Below are positions 42,676 through 50,777 of a stretch of DNA of 64,000 bases, piece after piece. The stretch's first letter is position 1; every line of letters starts with the position of its first letter. The notes beneath the pieces are model-generated. The model worked only from the letters and a program-made list of their open reading frames with translations. It was not told where the DNA came from and made no database searches. The position numbers were made by a program, and so were the translations under genes. The stretch spans positions 62,001 through 126,000 of the forward strand of contig NZ_FWFL01000008.1 of the NCBI RefSeq assembly GCF_900172295.1, written 5' to 3'. The DNA is from Roseovarius litorisediminis. Lineage in GTDB: Bacteria; Pseudomonadota; Alphaproteobacteria; Rhodobacterales; Rhodobacteraceae.

Positions 42676-42855
42676 CTAGACCTTGCCCTCAAAATCCTTG
42701 TGGACCAGCTTGCAGTCGCAATACGGGCATTCGACCCAGCCATGTTCGTTGGGGATCTGAAGCCAGACGCGCGGGTGGCCCAGTGCGCCTTCGCCGCCGT
42801 CGCAGGACACGCGGTAGCTGTCAACGATCTTGGTTTCTGGGGCCTTCGTCACCAT
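42676..42855 (-). CDS. Zinc-ribbon protein of the zf-CHCC/NDUFS6-like type, 59 residues
   Basis: A short gene reads ATG 42853-42855 to TAG 42676-42678. The product begins MVTKAPETKIVDSYRVSCDG and contains C18, then GHPRVWLQIP and the pair CPYC at 43-46, the C-H-C-C zinc site seen in small alphaproteobacterial proteins related to mitochondrial NDUFS6. An AAAGGAA ribosome site lies upstream. It is upstream of the DsbA-like gene on the same strand with a 17-bp gap. In mitochondria the relative aids complex I assembly; whether that holds here is not known. Confidence 0.85.
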   Translation of the reverse strand: MVTKAPETKIVDSYRVSCDGGEGALGHPRVWLQIPNEHGWVECPYCDCKLVHKDFEGKV

Positions 42856-42896
42856 CGGGGCATTTCCTTTTGCCTAGCTTTGAACTAGGTGCGACT

Positions 42897-43859
42897 ATGA
42901 GCGATCCTGAGGTAAGGGGCAAGAGGACCATGGGTGAGAATGCCATCGAAATCCGGGGGCTGGTGAAAACCTATGGCAGCAGCCGGGGCAGCCCGGAAAA
43001 GCAGGCACTCAAGGGCATTGACCTGGAAATTCCCAAAGGGTCGGTGTTTGGGTTGCTGGGGCCCAACGGGGCGGGCAAATCGACGCTGATCAATATTCTG
43101 GCCGGTCTGGTGATTAAAACTGCGGGCCAGGTCACGATCTGGGGTTTTGATCAGGATGTGAACCCGCGTCAGAGCCGCGCTTCGATCGGGGTGATGCCAC
43201 AAGAGCTGAATCTGGATCCGTTTTTCACGCCACGCGGCGCACTTGAAGTGCAGGCAGGGCTATATGGTGTCCCAAAATCGCAACGCCGCAGCGACGAGAT
43301 TTTGCACCTGATCGGGCTGGAGGACAAGGCGCATGCCTATGCCCGTACGCTTTCAGGCGGCATGCGGCGGCGGCTTTTGCTGGGCAAGGCACTGGTACAC
43401 CACCCGGCTGTTCTGGTGCTGGACGAGCCGACGGCAGGGGTAGACATCGAACTGCGCCAGATGCTGTGGGAAAATATCCGCCGCCTGAATGCTGACGGCA
43501 TGACAATTATTCTGACCACCCATTATCTGGAAGAAGCCGAAGAGATGTGCGACGAGATCGCGATCATCAACCAGGGCAGTCTGGTCGCCCGCGACAGCAC
43601 CAAAAACCTGCTGGGCCGGCTGGATGGCAAGACAATGATCATCCACCCCGAAACGCCGGCTATGGCCCTGCCCAAGGCCGACGGGCTGGAGGTTGTTCAA
43701 CGACCCGATGGCGCATTGGCGATCAGCTATCAGTCGGGTCGCACCTCGGCCGAGGCGGTACTTGCTGCGGTGCGTGATGCCGGTATTCGCATCCGTGATG
43801 TCAAAACCGAACAGGCCGATCTGCAGGATGTGTTTCTGGAACTGACGCGCAGCCGTTAA
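42897..43859 (+). CDS. ABC-2 type transporter ATP-binding protein (YadG-like)
   Basis: The 320-residue product has one complete ABC domain: Walker A GPNGAGKST near residue 61, Q-loop GVMPQELNL near 100, signature LSGGM near 153, Walker B VLVLDEPTAGVD near 174 and the H-loop ILTTHYLEEAEEM near 207. Closest in feel are YadG/CcmA-type ATPases of ABC-2 exporters. The usual YadH-type permease gene does not follow: the next gene is on the opposite strand ten bases on. ATG 42897 follows TAGGTG; ATG 42930 is an alternative start. Confidence 0.87.
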   Translation: MSDPEVRGKRTMGENAIEIRGLVKTYGSSRGSPEKQALKGIDLEIPKGSVFGLLGPNGAGKSTLINILAGLVIKTAGQVTIWGFDQDVNPRQSRASIGVMPQELNLDPFFTPRGALEVQAGLYGVPKSQRRSDEILHLIGLEDKAHAYARTLSGGMRRRLLLGKALVHHPAVLVLDEPTAGVDIELRQMLWENIRRLNADGMTIILTTHYLEEAEEMCDEIAIINQGSLVARDSTKNLLGRLDGKTMIIHPETPAMALPKADGLEVVQRPDGALAISYQSGRTSAEAVLAAVRDAGIRIRDVKTEQADLQDVFLELTRSR

Positions 43860-43868
43860 ATTGGTCCG

Positions 43869-44669
43869 TCAGCCTTGTTCAGGCCCTGCGCCCTTGTTGC
43901 CTTGTTCTTTTAAAGCGGCCTCAATCTCGGCCAGGCGCAGCAGAACTTCATCGCGATAGACATCTGTGCGTTCGGTATCCTCGGCGTGGTGGGCGTCCTG
44001 CATCGAATTGACGATCAGACCGACCAACAGGTTTACCACCGCGAAAGTCGAGATCAGAATAAAGGGTACGAAGAACGCCCAAGCATACGGATAGACCTGC
44101 ATGACCGGGCGAACGATACCCATCGACCATGATTCAAGCGTCATGATCTGGAAGAGCGAGTACCCCGATCGGCCCAACGTCCCGAACCAGTCAGGAAAGC
44201 TGGAACCGAAAAGTTTGGTCGCCATCACTGCTGCAATATAGAAAATCAGCCCCATCAGCACAAAAACCGAGCCCATGCCAGGAAGCGCATTCACCAGACC
44301 TTCGACAACACGGCGCAGCGACGGCGCCACGGACAACACCCGCAGCAATCGTAAAATGCGCAGCGCCCGCAGAACCGACAGCCCCTGAACCGCCGGTAGC
44401 AGGGAAATAGCCACAATCACGAAATCGAAAACATTCCAGCCTTTACGAAAAAACGCCGGGCCGTGGGCAAAAAGCTTGGCCGCAATCTCGATCACGAAAA
44501 TGCTGAGACAGAGCGTGTCTAAAAATATGATCAGCGGGCCAAAACGCTCCATTGCAGCGGCCGACGTTTCCAGCCCCAGAATGACCGAGTTGAACAGGAT
44601 GACAGCAAGAATAAAATTCTGAATGCGTGGCTGATCAAAAAGGGCACCAACTTGGGAACGGAGAGTCAT
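43869..44669 (-). CDS. Bacterial voltage-gated sodium channel
   Basis: The 266-residue ion transporter has the NaChBac/Nav layout: S1-S4 voltage sensor (S4 is VLRALRILRLLRVLSV, with regularly spaced Arg), S5, a pore loop with the selectivity filter TLESWSMGIVRPV near residue 172, S6 (FILISTFAVVNLLVGLIVNS) and a C-terminal coiled coil (DEVLLRLAEIEAALKEQ). TLESWS is the known Na-selective sequence. Four subunits form one channel in the inner membrane. ATG 44669 after AGGAAAA is selected; the longer frame upstream runs into the HIT gene. Confidence 0.93.
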   Translation of the reverse strand: MTLRSQVGALFDQPRIQNFILAVILFNSVILGLETSAAAMERFGPLIIFLDTLCLSIFVIEIAAKLFAHGPAFFRKGWNVFDFVIVAISLLPAVQGLSVLRALRILRLLRVLSVAPSLRRVVEGLVNALPGMGSVFVLMGLIFYIAAVMATKLFGSSFPDWFGTLGRSGYSLFQIMTLESWSMGIVRPVMQVYPYAWAFFVPFILISTFAVVNLLVGLIVNSMQDAHHAEDTERTDVYRDEVLLRLAEIEAALKEQGNKGAGPEQG

Positions 44670-44731
44670 GTTTTTTCCTGTTTTGCAATGGTCTCCATAT
44701 GGGCTTGCGCCCCGACCATCACAAGTCAGAA

Positions 44732-45115
44732 TTATCCGGTTTTCGAAACCATTCGGCCCATCACCCGACCACCCAGAATATGCACATGCAGATGTGGCAC
44801 CTCCTGCACACCGTCCCGTCCGGTATTTGAAATCAAACGGTAACCACCCCCGCCATCGCCGGGCTGCACGCCGGTGATCCGGCATACCTCGCCCACGGTG
44901 CGGGTGAAATCGGCAACTTCGGCGTCGCTGGCAGCGGCGGCAAAATGGTCATAATTGACATAAGGCCCTTTGGGGATCACCAGCACATGCACCGGCGCCT
45001 GTGGTTGAATATCATTGAAGGCCAGGCAGTGGTCTGTTTCAAGAACGGTGTTGTTGGGAATTTCCCCGCGCAGAATTTTGGCAAAGATATTCTGGTCATC
45101 ATAGGTATAGGGCAT
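44732..45115 (-). CDS. HIT-family (HINT-like) nucleotide hydrolase
   Basis: The 127-residue protein is a histidine-triad nucleotide-binding protein of the HINT group, which hydrolyses AMP-linked substrates such as aminoacyl-adenylates. The triad is HLHVHILGG near residue 108, and the N-terminal block NIFAKILRGEIPNNTVLETD is standard. ATG 45115 follows AGAGGA; a 17-residue extension is dropped. It precedes the sodium channel gene by 62 bp on the same strand; a link in function is not suggested. Confidence 0.92.
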   Translation of the reverse strand: MPYTYDDQNIFAKILRGEIPNNTVLETDHCLAFNDIQPQAPVHVLVIPKGPYVNYDHFAAAASDAEVADFTRTVGEVCRITGVQPGDGGGGYRLISNTGRDGVQEVPHLHVHILGGRVMGRMVSKTG

Positions 45116-45236
45116 CGGTATCCTCTGGGTATCTGGGGTGGCTTGCTGACTGCGGGTCAAGCACATGAATGCGCAGGGTATTGTCCGAACAACTGGGTTT
45201 CAATCCTATGCCAGTTCTGAAGGCCACCAAAACGGT

Positions 45237-46814
45237 TTAATCGGCAAAAAGGTGATCCGCCTGTGCAATTTCCCGTGCCTTTTCCGGTTGTATCCCGAGA
45301 AAGCGTGCGATCAGATCAGCATTCTGCCCGACCCCGGCGGACTGGCGCATGATCAGGTGGTTCTCAAAATCGGAATCCCGAATACGGTCACTTTCGAAGG
45401 TTATGTCGCCCCGGATTGTCGGCAAAAGCCGTTCCAGCGTGTCCTGGGGGGTCTGTTCTCCGGCCAAGCCTACACGTTTGGCGTGGCCAATCAGATACTC
45501 ATCGGAAAAATTGCACTGTACCTCAAGCAGTTTGGTGACCGACCGGTCGCCGCAGAAATCCTGAAGCAGGTCCAGATTGCCCGGGTCGATACAAACGATC
45601 AGACGATCCGTTTCGTAGTAATCAAACAGCATGCGAAGCAGCGACCGCCGATGGCGGGCCCGTTTACCAAGGGTGGCCTGAATGCCCCCCAGATCCGGCA
45701 GCTCTGTCTCTTCTTCATTAAAAAGGTATTCGATTGCAGGCACATTTGTAACCAGCCTGATCCGTTCCAGCAGACGTTTGGCCACATGCCATTTCTTGCA
45801 GATAACGATCAGCAGCTCTCGCTCGCGACCCAGAGTGCTTTCGGTTTCCCAGAACCGGCTGGCAAAGCGCCGCCCGATGCGACCGCGACCGGTAAGGAAC
45901 TTGAACAGGCTGCGGCCCTCGTTCGAGATCTGAAACTGCGCCTCTTCGTCGGCATAGAGCGCCCCAAGTCTCTTTTTCAGCTCCTGTGCCTCGGGGCTTA
46001 TCTTGCGGGCGAACAGATAATCCTGACTGAGCAAAAGATTGTAATGATCATTATAGAAGGTCACCGGCATTCCGTAGTCTGTGAACATCAGAAAAGTCAG
46101 CGTGCGGGTTTCAATTTCCTGAGCTGGAACAAGGTGACGCACGAGGGTCTGGAAAAATGTTTCATCCGGAATCCAGGTGGTGCGGAAGAATCGCATTACA
46201 TCCCGGCGCTGGCGGATAAATTCGAGGATCCATTCGATGGTGCGCCGGCGCAGGCACCACCACTGGCTGCCGATCTGGACCTGAATGTCATGCGGGATTT
46301 CACGGGTCAGCCTCAGCTTCTTCTGCAGGTTGAGAGCCAAATAAAAGCGCATTTTCTGCCGGCGTTCATTGAACACATGCCGGTAAATCAGTCGTTCTTC
46401 CCTGAGGCCGGTCTTGATCCAGTCACTTTCGAAGAAATCAAAGCTTTCCACGAAATCCACATCATGCCGGTCCAGAAAATCATGCGCGTAGGTGGCTGAC
46501 TTGATCGCGGCGCAATCGCCCGACAGCATGTAAAAATGTGTGGCACGGGGGAAGGTCTCGACCGCGGCTTCTACAGCGTTAAGGGTGGCCTGAACCAGGC
46601 TCCACTCACCCCAGCCGCACCTGATGCGCTTTCGGGCAAAGGTGATATTGGGATTGTCCGCCAACGCGCTGTGAATCTGGCGGAAATATTCGGGTTTGGC
46701 ACGGGCATCAAAATGGATTGCCATATAGTCACCCGCCGCCGTAAGCATCTCGGCCTGGCGGATAATCGCCTCGGGATCCTTGTGGCACAAAAGAATGTAG
46801 GCGATTTTGGCCAT
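45237..46814 (-). CDS. GT14-like glycosyltransferase with DUF5928-type C-terminal domain
   Basis: The 525-residue protein begins with a core-2/I-branching (GT14) type glycosyltransferase domain: IAYILLCHKDPEAIIRQAEM, then YMAIHFDARAKPEYFRQI, GWGEWSLVQATLNAVE and the acceptor-side HFYMLSGDCAAIKS near 92. A second part from about residue 290 matches what I recall as DUF5928 (LLIVICKKWHVAKRLLERI; DRLIVCIDPGNLDLLQDF). No membrane segment or signal is seen. It should add a GlcNAc- or xylose-type sugar to a polysaccharide or protein. A sulfotransferase gene diverges from it, 152 bp apart. Confidence 0.82.
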   Translation of the reverse strand: MAKIAYILLCHKDPEAIIRQAEMLTAAGDYMAIHFDARAKPEYFRQIHSALADNPNITFARKRIRCGWGEWSLVQATLNAVEAAVETFPRATHFYMLSGDCAAIKSATYAHDFLDRHDVDFVESFDFFESDWIKTGLREERLIYRHVFNERRQKMRFYLALNLQKKLRLTREIPHDIQVQIGSQWWCLRRRTIEWILEFIRQRRDVMRFFRTTWIPDETFFQTLVRHLVPAQEIETRTLTFLMFTDYGMPVTFYNDHYNLLLSQDYLFARKISPEAQELKKRLGALYADEEAQFQISNEGRSLFKFLTGRGRIGRRFASRFWETESTLGRERELLIVICKKWHVAKRLLERIRLVTNVPAIEYLFNEEETELPDLGGIQATLGKRARHRRSLLRMLFDYYETDRLIVCIDPGNLDLLQDFCGDRSVTKLLEVQCNFSDEYLIGHAKRVGLAGEQTPQDTLERLLPTIRGDITFESDRIRDSDFENHLIMRQSAGVGQNADLIARFLGIQPEKAREIAQADHLFAD

Positions 46815-46966
46815 GTCCGACGCAATGTTCCCGAAATTGCAGTGCTTGGTGACATTGATAGTCGTGAACTCAGCTTGAATAAACAGGCTTTCTTTGGTTT
46901 TTTTAACGGGTTAGAAACATTTAGACCCGAAAGAATGCGGGCAGAACGAGCTTGGAGGCAGCTGCG

Positions 46967-47785
46967 ATGGGGTTTCCCGGCACCTGGATGACCGAAACCG
47001 AAAGCGTGGTCTATCGTGTGGTGCCCAAATGCGCCTGTTCGACGATCGGACAGATCATGTATTATTCGGATCATGGCGCTTTTTTCGACGGTGACATTCA
47101 TGATGCTGTCGATGGGCTACACAAATGGGCCCGCGAAGACAGTCAGCCCCTGATTCAGGCCAACGTTACCGCCCACAAATCTTATGCTTTCACTTGCGTA
47201 CGCAACCCTTACACGCGGATACTTTCAAGTTTTTTCGACAAGATCTGCGGCATTCAGCGCAACGGTAAGCGCTATCGCGGCAAGCTGGTGCCGCTGTTGA
47301 TTCAGAAATACGGGATCGACGTGGGTGGCGATGACGGCAAGCAGGAATTTGACCAGATCAAAAGCTTCCGGAGATTCCTTCTGTTTGCCCGCGACACGAT
47401 CCGCTGGCACCGGCCAATGGACCCTGACATTCACTGGTCGGCGCAAGCGGGTCATGTGGCGACCTTCATCGCCAATGGTGGCACTTATGACAAGATTTTC
47501 TGGACCGAAAGTTTCAACGACGGGATGGAACAGGTGCTGGATGCGGTTGAGACGCCGCACCAATTGGACCTGAAGACCATTCCGCGCTTTAACGAATCCG
47601 AAGGTCACGGCCCCAGGCGCGCACATCCTGTCGAGGACTATTTCGACGATCTGTCGATGCATTTGATCAAGGAAATCTATCACCGTGATTTTGCGCTGTT
47701 CAAATACGATTTCGACGACCCGTCAAACAAGATGCCCATTGGCGAGATCGATTTGCACGAGGTTCATGCCAAGCTGGGTGAATGA
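46967..47785 (+). CDS. Sulfotransferase family 2 protein (carbohydrate type)
   Basis: The 272-residue product resembles carbohydrate sulfotransferases that move sulfate from PAPS to a sugar. The 5'-phosphosulfate loop is VPKCACSTI near residue 23 and the 3'-phosphate site is CVRNPYTRILSSFFDKI near 75. No signal peptide is seen, so it acts in the cytoplasm. ATG 46967 follows GGAGG by seven bases; an upstream TTG is rejected. Its divergent neighbour is a GT14 glycosyltransferase, so both could build a sulfated surface glycan; that is inference. Confidence 0.83.
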   Translation: MGFPGTWMTETESVVYRVVPKCACSTIGQIMYYSDHGAFFDGDIHDAVDGLHKWAREDSQPLIQANVTAHKSYAFTCVRNPYTRILSSFFDKICGIQRNGKRYRGKLVPLLIQKYGIDVGGDDGKQEFDQIKSFRRFLLFARDTIRWHRPMDPDIHWSAQAGHVATFIANGGTYDKIFWTESFNDGMEQVLDAVETPHQLDLKTIPRFNESEGHGPRRAHPVEDYFDDLSMHLIKEIYHRDFALFKYDFDDPSNKMPIGEIDLHEVHAKLGE

Positions 47786-48078
47786 ATGCTAATCGCAAGG
47801 GGCGCTGCCCCTCTTGGCCTGCGGCCAATTCACCCAGAGGTATTTACCCCAAGAAAAAGCGCAACGATTTCTTAATCCTGATTTGTTTAATGTGGGGCTG
47901 CGGTACAGGCTGAGGAGCCGATGACCGTCCAAGGAAAAGCCGCGCTCTGTGCGCTGGTTTGCATCGGCGCATGTCCGAACGACACCAGCAATCAGAGCGC
48001 GCACCCATTTGTTTTTTCTTGGCAAAAATACCTAATCCTGCAGTCACCGCACATGCTGCGGCCTGCAGTTTCAGTCTT
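47786..48078. other. Convergent intergenic region with inverted GTATTT motifs
   Basis: This 293-bp gap is the longest without a gene. Near its left side GGGGCGCTGCCCC and TTGGCC...GGCCAA hairpins lie before GGTATTTACCCCAAGAAAAA (47840-47859). Near 48012-48033 the opposite strand reads GGTATTTTTGCCAAGAAAAA. Each copy points along the gene that ends next to it. A TTTGTTTTTTC run follows GAGCGCGC near 48000. No open frame here looks coding. Confidence 0.55.
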
Positions 48079-49065
48079 TCAGATCAGCCCTTCAGCCCTG
48101 AACATCGCCTTCACGTCCGCTTCGGGGCGGGCGCCGTAGTGGCCGATCACCTCGGCCGCTGCGATACATCCCATGCGGCCCGACACCTCAAGAGATCGTC
48201 CGGTGGCAATGCCATATAGGAACCCGGCAGCGAACTGATCGCCGGCGCCGGTGGCATCCACTGGGGTCACCTCTTGGACAGGCACGGACACGGTTTCATC
48301 GCCCTGTACCACCACCACGTCATGGCCCGAGCGGGTGCAAACGATCAGCCGGTTACCGGTGGCGGCCTGTTCCAGTGCTGCACCCAGATCTTCGGTCTGA
48401 TAGAGCGATTTCCATTCGTGTTCATTGCCAAAGACATAATCCAGTTCGGTGACCATTTTGCGGAAATCGTCACGGTGCCGGTCGACGCAAAACGGATCAG
48501 ACAGCGATATCCCCGCCTTGCCGCCGCCAGCGCGGCAGGCCCGTGCGGCGGCGAGGAACGCCTCTTTGCCTTTGGGCTTGTCGAAAAGGTAGCCTTCAAG
48601 AAACAGCAGGCCCGCATTGCCCGCCACGTCGTCGGGTACATCCTCGGGGCCCAGCTCGGTTGAGATGCCCAGATAGGTGTTCATCGAGCGTTCGCCATCT
48701 GGTGAGACAAAGATCATCGAGCGCGAGGTCGGCAATTCGCCCCCCGCCACAGGGGCATTCACAAAATCGGTACCTGCCGCGAACAGGCTTTGCGCGTAAT
48801 ACTGGCCCAGTTCGTCGTCACGGACCCGGCCGATCAGCGCCGTTTTCAGCCCCATCGCACCAAGACCCGCAATTGTGTTGGCGACCGAGCCGCCGGGCAT
48901 CTGCGTGCGGTTTTCCATCTCTTCATAAAGATATTCCGCCCGATCTCCTTCAATCAGCTGCATGACACCCTTGTCGATCCCCATGCGTGACAGAAAGCCA
49001 TCATCGCTCTGGCTGATCACATCCACGATGGCATTTCCGACGCCGACGGCCTGATATTTGGTCAT
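48079..49065 (-). CDS. PfkB-family adenosine kinase
   Basis: The 328-residue sugar kinase of the ribokinase/PfkB family has the N-terminal GNAIVDVI block, the glycine-rich MPGGSVANTIAGLGAMG near 56 and the catalytic DATGAGDQFAAGFLYG near 272 with the Asp base. Roseobacter members of this type are called adenosine kinase (EC 2.7.1.20), forming AMP from adenosine; a sugar substrate cannot be excluded. It overlaps nth by ATGA (49062-49065), so the two genes are coupled. Confidence 0.88.
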   Translation of the reverse strand: MTKYQAVGVGNAIVDVISQSDDGFLSRMGIDKGVMQLIEGDRAEYLYEEMENRTQMPGGSVANTIAGLGAMGLKTALIGRVRDDELGQYYAQSLFAAGTDFVNAPVAGGELPTSRSMIFVSPDGERSMNTYLGISTELGPEDVPDDVAGNAGLLFLEGYLFDKPKGKEAFLAAARACRAGGGKAGISLSDPFCVDRHRDDFRKMVTELDYVFGNEHEWKSLYQTEDLGAALEQAATGNRLIVCTRSGHDVVVVQGDETVSVPVQEVTPVDATGAGDQFAAGFLYGIATGRSLEVSGRMGCIAAAEVIGHYGARPEADVKAMFRAEGLI

Positions 49066-49706
49066 AGATTCTTGTCCTCAAATTCGCAAAGGTCACGGAT
49101 AATGCAGGTCGCGCACAGCGGCTTGCGCGCCTTGCAGGTATAGCGGCCATGCAGGATCAGCCAGTGATGTGCATGGTGTTGGAAATCCACCGGCACGTTG
49201 TCCTCGATGGCGCGTTCGACCGCATCTACGTTCTTGCCGGGGCAGATGCCGGTACGGTTGCCGACTCGAAATATATGGGTATCCACGGCCTGCGCCGGGT
49301 AATGCCACCACATGTTCAGTACAACATTGGCGGTCTTGCGTCCCACCCCCGGCAATGATTGCAGGGCGGCGCGCGAATTGGGCACCTCGCCATTATATTC
49401 GTCAACCAGAATGCGGCTGAGTTTGATCACATTCTTGGCCTTCTGGCGGAAAAGGCCGATTGTCTTGATATGTTCGCTCAGGCCTTCTTCGCCCAGGTCA
49501 AGCATCTTTTGTGGCGTGTCGGCGATTTTGAACAACGCGCGCGTGGCCTTATTGACACCAACATCAGTGGCCTGCGCCGATAAAGCCACGGCGACAACCA
49601 GCGTATAGGCATTCACATGCTCCAACTCACCCTTGGGTTCAGGGTCAGCTTTTTGAAAGCGGCTAAAGATCTCGCGGATCGTATGGTAGTCAAGCTGTTT
49701 GGCCAT
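49062..49706 (-). CDS. nth: Endonuclease III
   Basis: Nth is a DNA glycosylase/AP lyase for oxidised pyrimidines. The 214-residue product shows the helix-hairpin-helix with catalytic Lys (LPGVGRKTANVVLNM near 118), the Asp in AVDTHIFRVGNR near 138 and the [4Fe-4S] loop C-x6-C-x2-C-x5-C in CKARKPLCATCIIRDLC near 192. ATG 49706 begins the usual MAKQLDY lead; the longer frame upstream adds a hydrophobic stretch not found in the family. It is upstream of and overlaps the adenosine kinase gene. Confidence 0.95.
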   Translation of the reverse strand: MAKQLDYHTIREIFSRFQKADPEPKGELEHVNAYTLVVAVALSAQATDVGVNKATRALFKIADTPQKMLDLGEEGLSEHIKTIGLFRQKAKNVIKLSRILVDEYNGEVPNSRAALQSLPGVGRKTANVVLNMWWHYPAQAVDTHIFRVGNRTGICPGKNVDAVERAIEDNVPVDFQHHAHHWLILHGRYTCKARKPLCATCIIRDLCEFEDKNL

Positions 49707-49804
49707 GCCCGCCCATATGCCGATAAAAATGGCTATGCGCAACATTCGGGTCGCATGGGCAGGTCTGCGGGTTTAAATTAGTTGAGACAAACAGGACCAG
49801 ACCT

Positions 49805-50653
49805 ATGAATGCAGAGCCGAACCAAAGCTATCACTACCATGTCATGCGTCGCGCAATTGACCTGATTGATCAAGACGACGCTCAATTGTCGCTGGACAAG
49901 CTGGCAGGCGAAATGGGGATGAGCCCGGCGCATTTCCAACGGCTTTTCTCGGCCTGGGTGGGCGTGTCACCCAAGCGTTACCAGCAATATCTGACACTGG
50001 GACATGCCAAGGCGCTGCTGGCCGATCAGTTCACCACATTGCAAACGGCAGATGCAGCAGGTCTGTCCGGTGGCGGGCGCCTGCATGATCTGTTTCTGCG
50101 GTGGGAGGCGATGACGCCCGGTGAATTTGCCCGCAAAGGTGAGGGGCTGAATATCTATTGGGGGTGGTTTGACAGCCCCTTTGGCCTGTCCCTGGTGATG
50201 GCCACTGAAAAAGGCATCTGCGGTATAGGCTTTGCCAGCGAGACCAGCGAAGAGGCCACGATGGAAGATCTGGTGTCGCGTTGGCCAAAGGCGGAATTCG
50301 TCGAGGACCCCATGATGCTGCGGCCCTGGGTGCTGGCGGCTTATGGTGCGCCGGATCAACAGCACGAGGCCGCACCGCTTTACCTGATCGGCGCGCCGTT
50401 TCAAATCAAGGTGTGGGAGGCGCTGTTGCAGATCCCTTCAGGTCAGGTGACCACCTATTCCGAAATCGCGCAGGCCATCGGCAAACCGCGCGCGGTGCGT
50501 GCCGTGGGCACAGCCGTGGGGCGTAACCCGGTCAGCTTTTTGATCCCATGCCACCGGGCCCTGCGCAAATCGGGCGGACTTGGCGGATATCACTGGGGCT
50601 TGCCGGTCAAGCGCGCCATCCTGGCCTGGGAAAGCGCCCGCGCCGAAGCGTGA
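49805..50653 (+). CDS. Ada-like AraC-HTH plus O6-methylguanine-DNA methyltransferase
   Basis: The 282-residue protein joins an AraC-type helix-turn-helix (about 14-105; LDKLAGEMGMSPAHFQRLFS, GVSPKRYQQYLTLGHAKALL) to an O6-alkylguanine methyltransferase domain with the acceptor Cys in FLIPCHRALRKSGGLGGYHWG near 250. It lacks the N-terminal zinc domain of E. coli Ada that repairs phosphotriesters, so its activation would differ. It lies 99 bp from nth in divergent orientation, giving a small DNA-repair neighbourhood. Confidence 0.92.
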   Translation: MNAEPNQSYHYHVMRRAIDLIDQDDAQLSLDKLAGEMGMSPAHFQRLFSAWVGVSPKRYQQYLTLGHAKALLADQFTTLQTADAAGLSGGGRLHDLFLRWEAMTPGEFARKGEGLNIYWGWFDSPFGLSLVMATEKGICGIGFASETSEEATMEDLVSRWPKAEFVEDPMMLRPWVLAAYGAPDQQHEAAPLYLIGAPFQIKVWEALLQIPSGQVTTYSEIAQAIGKPRAVRAVGTAVGRNPVSFLIPCHRALRKSGGLGGYHWGLPVKRAILAWESARAEA

Positions 50654-50746
50654 ATGCACATAAATTTGCGCGGAATGCTGCCGGTTTCCCCCCTTATTTG
50701 ACTTGGGACTAGGCGTGTTATTGCATATCATTGCCTTAGCGCCGAC

Positions 50747-50762
50747 TTGAACGGCGGTTCAA
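50747..50762. promoter_or_regulatory. Palindrome upstream of the OmpA-like gene
   Basis: TTGAAC-GGCG-GTTCAA is a 16-bp palindrome, 15 bp before the OmpA-like start codon and after a TTGACT sequence at about 50697. It shares its GAAC-N4-GTTC core with the sites at 41825 and 41872. It could be an operator or a leader hairpin. Confidence 0.4.
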
Positions 50763-50777
50763 ACATGAGGCAAATCT

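Noticed and set aside
45165-46499. 444-codon open frame antisense to the GT14 glycosyltransferase
   Set aside because: It mirrors a real gene with conserved motifs, has no ribosome site and reads as mixed, non-domain sequence.
47844-48047. Small protein gene in the convergent gap
   Set aside because: The frame crosses the inverted GTATTT motifs, lacks a ribosome site and gives a Cys/Arg-rich, family-less product.
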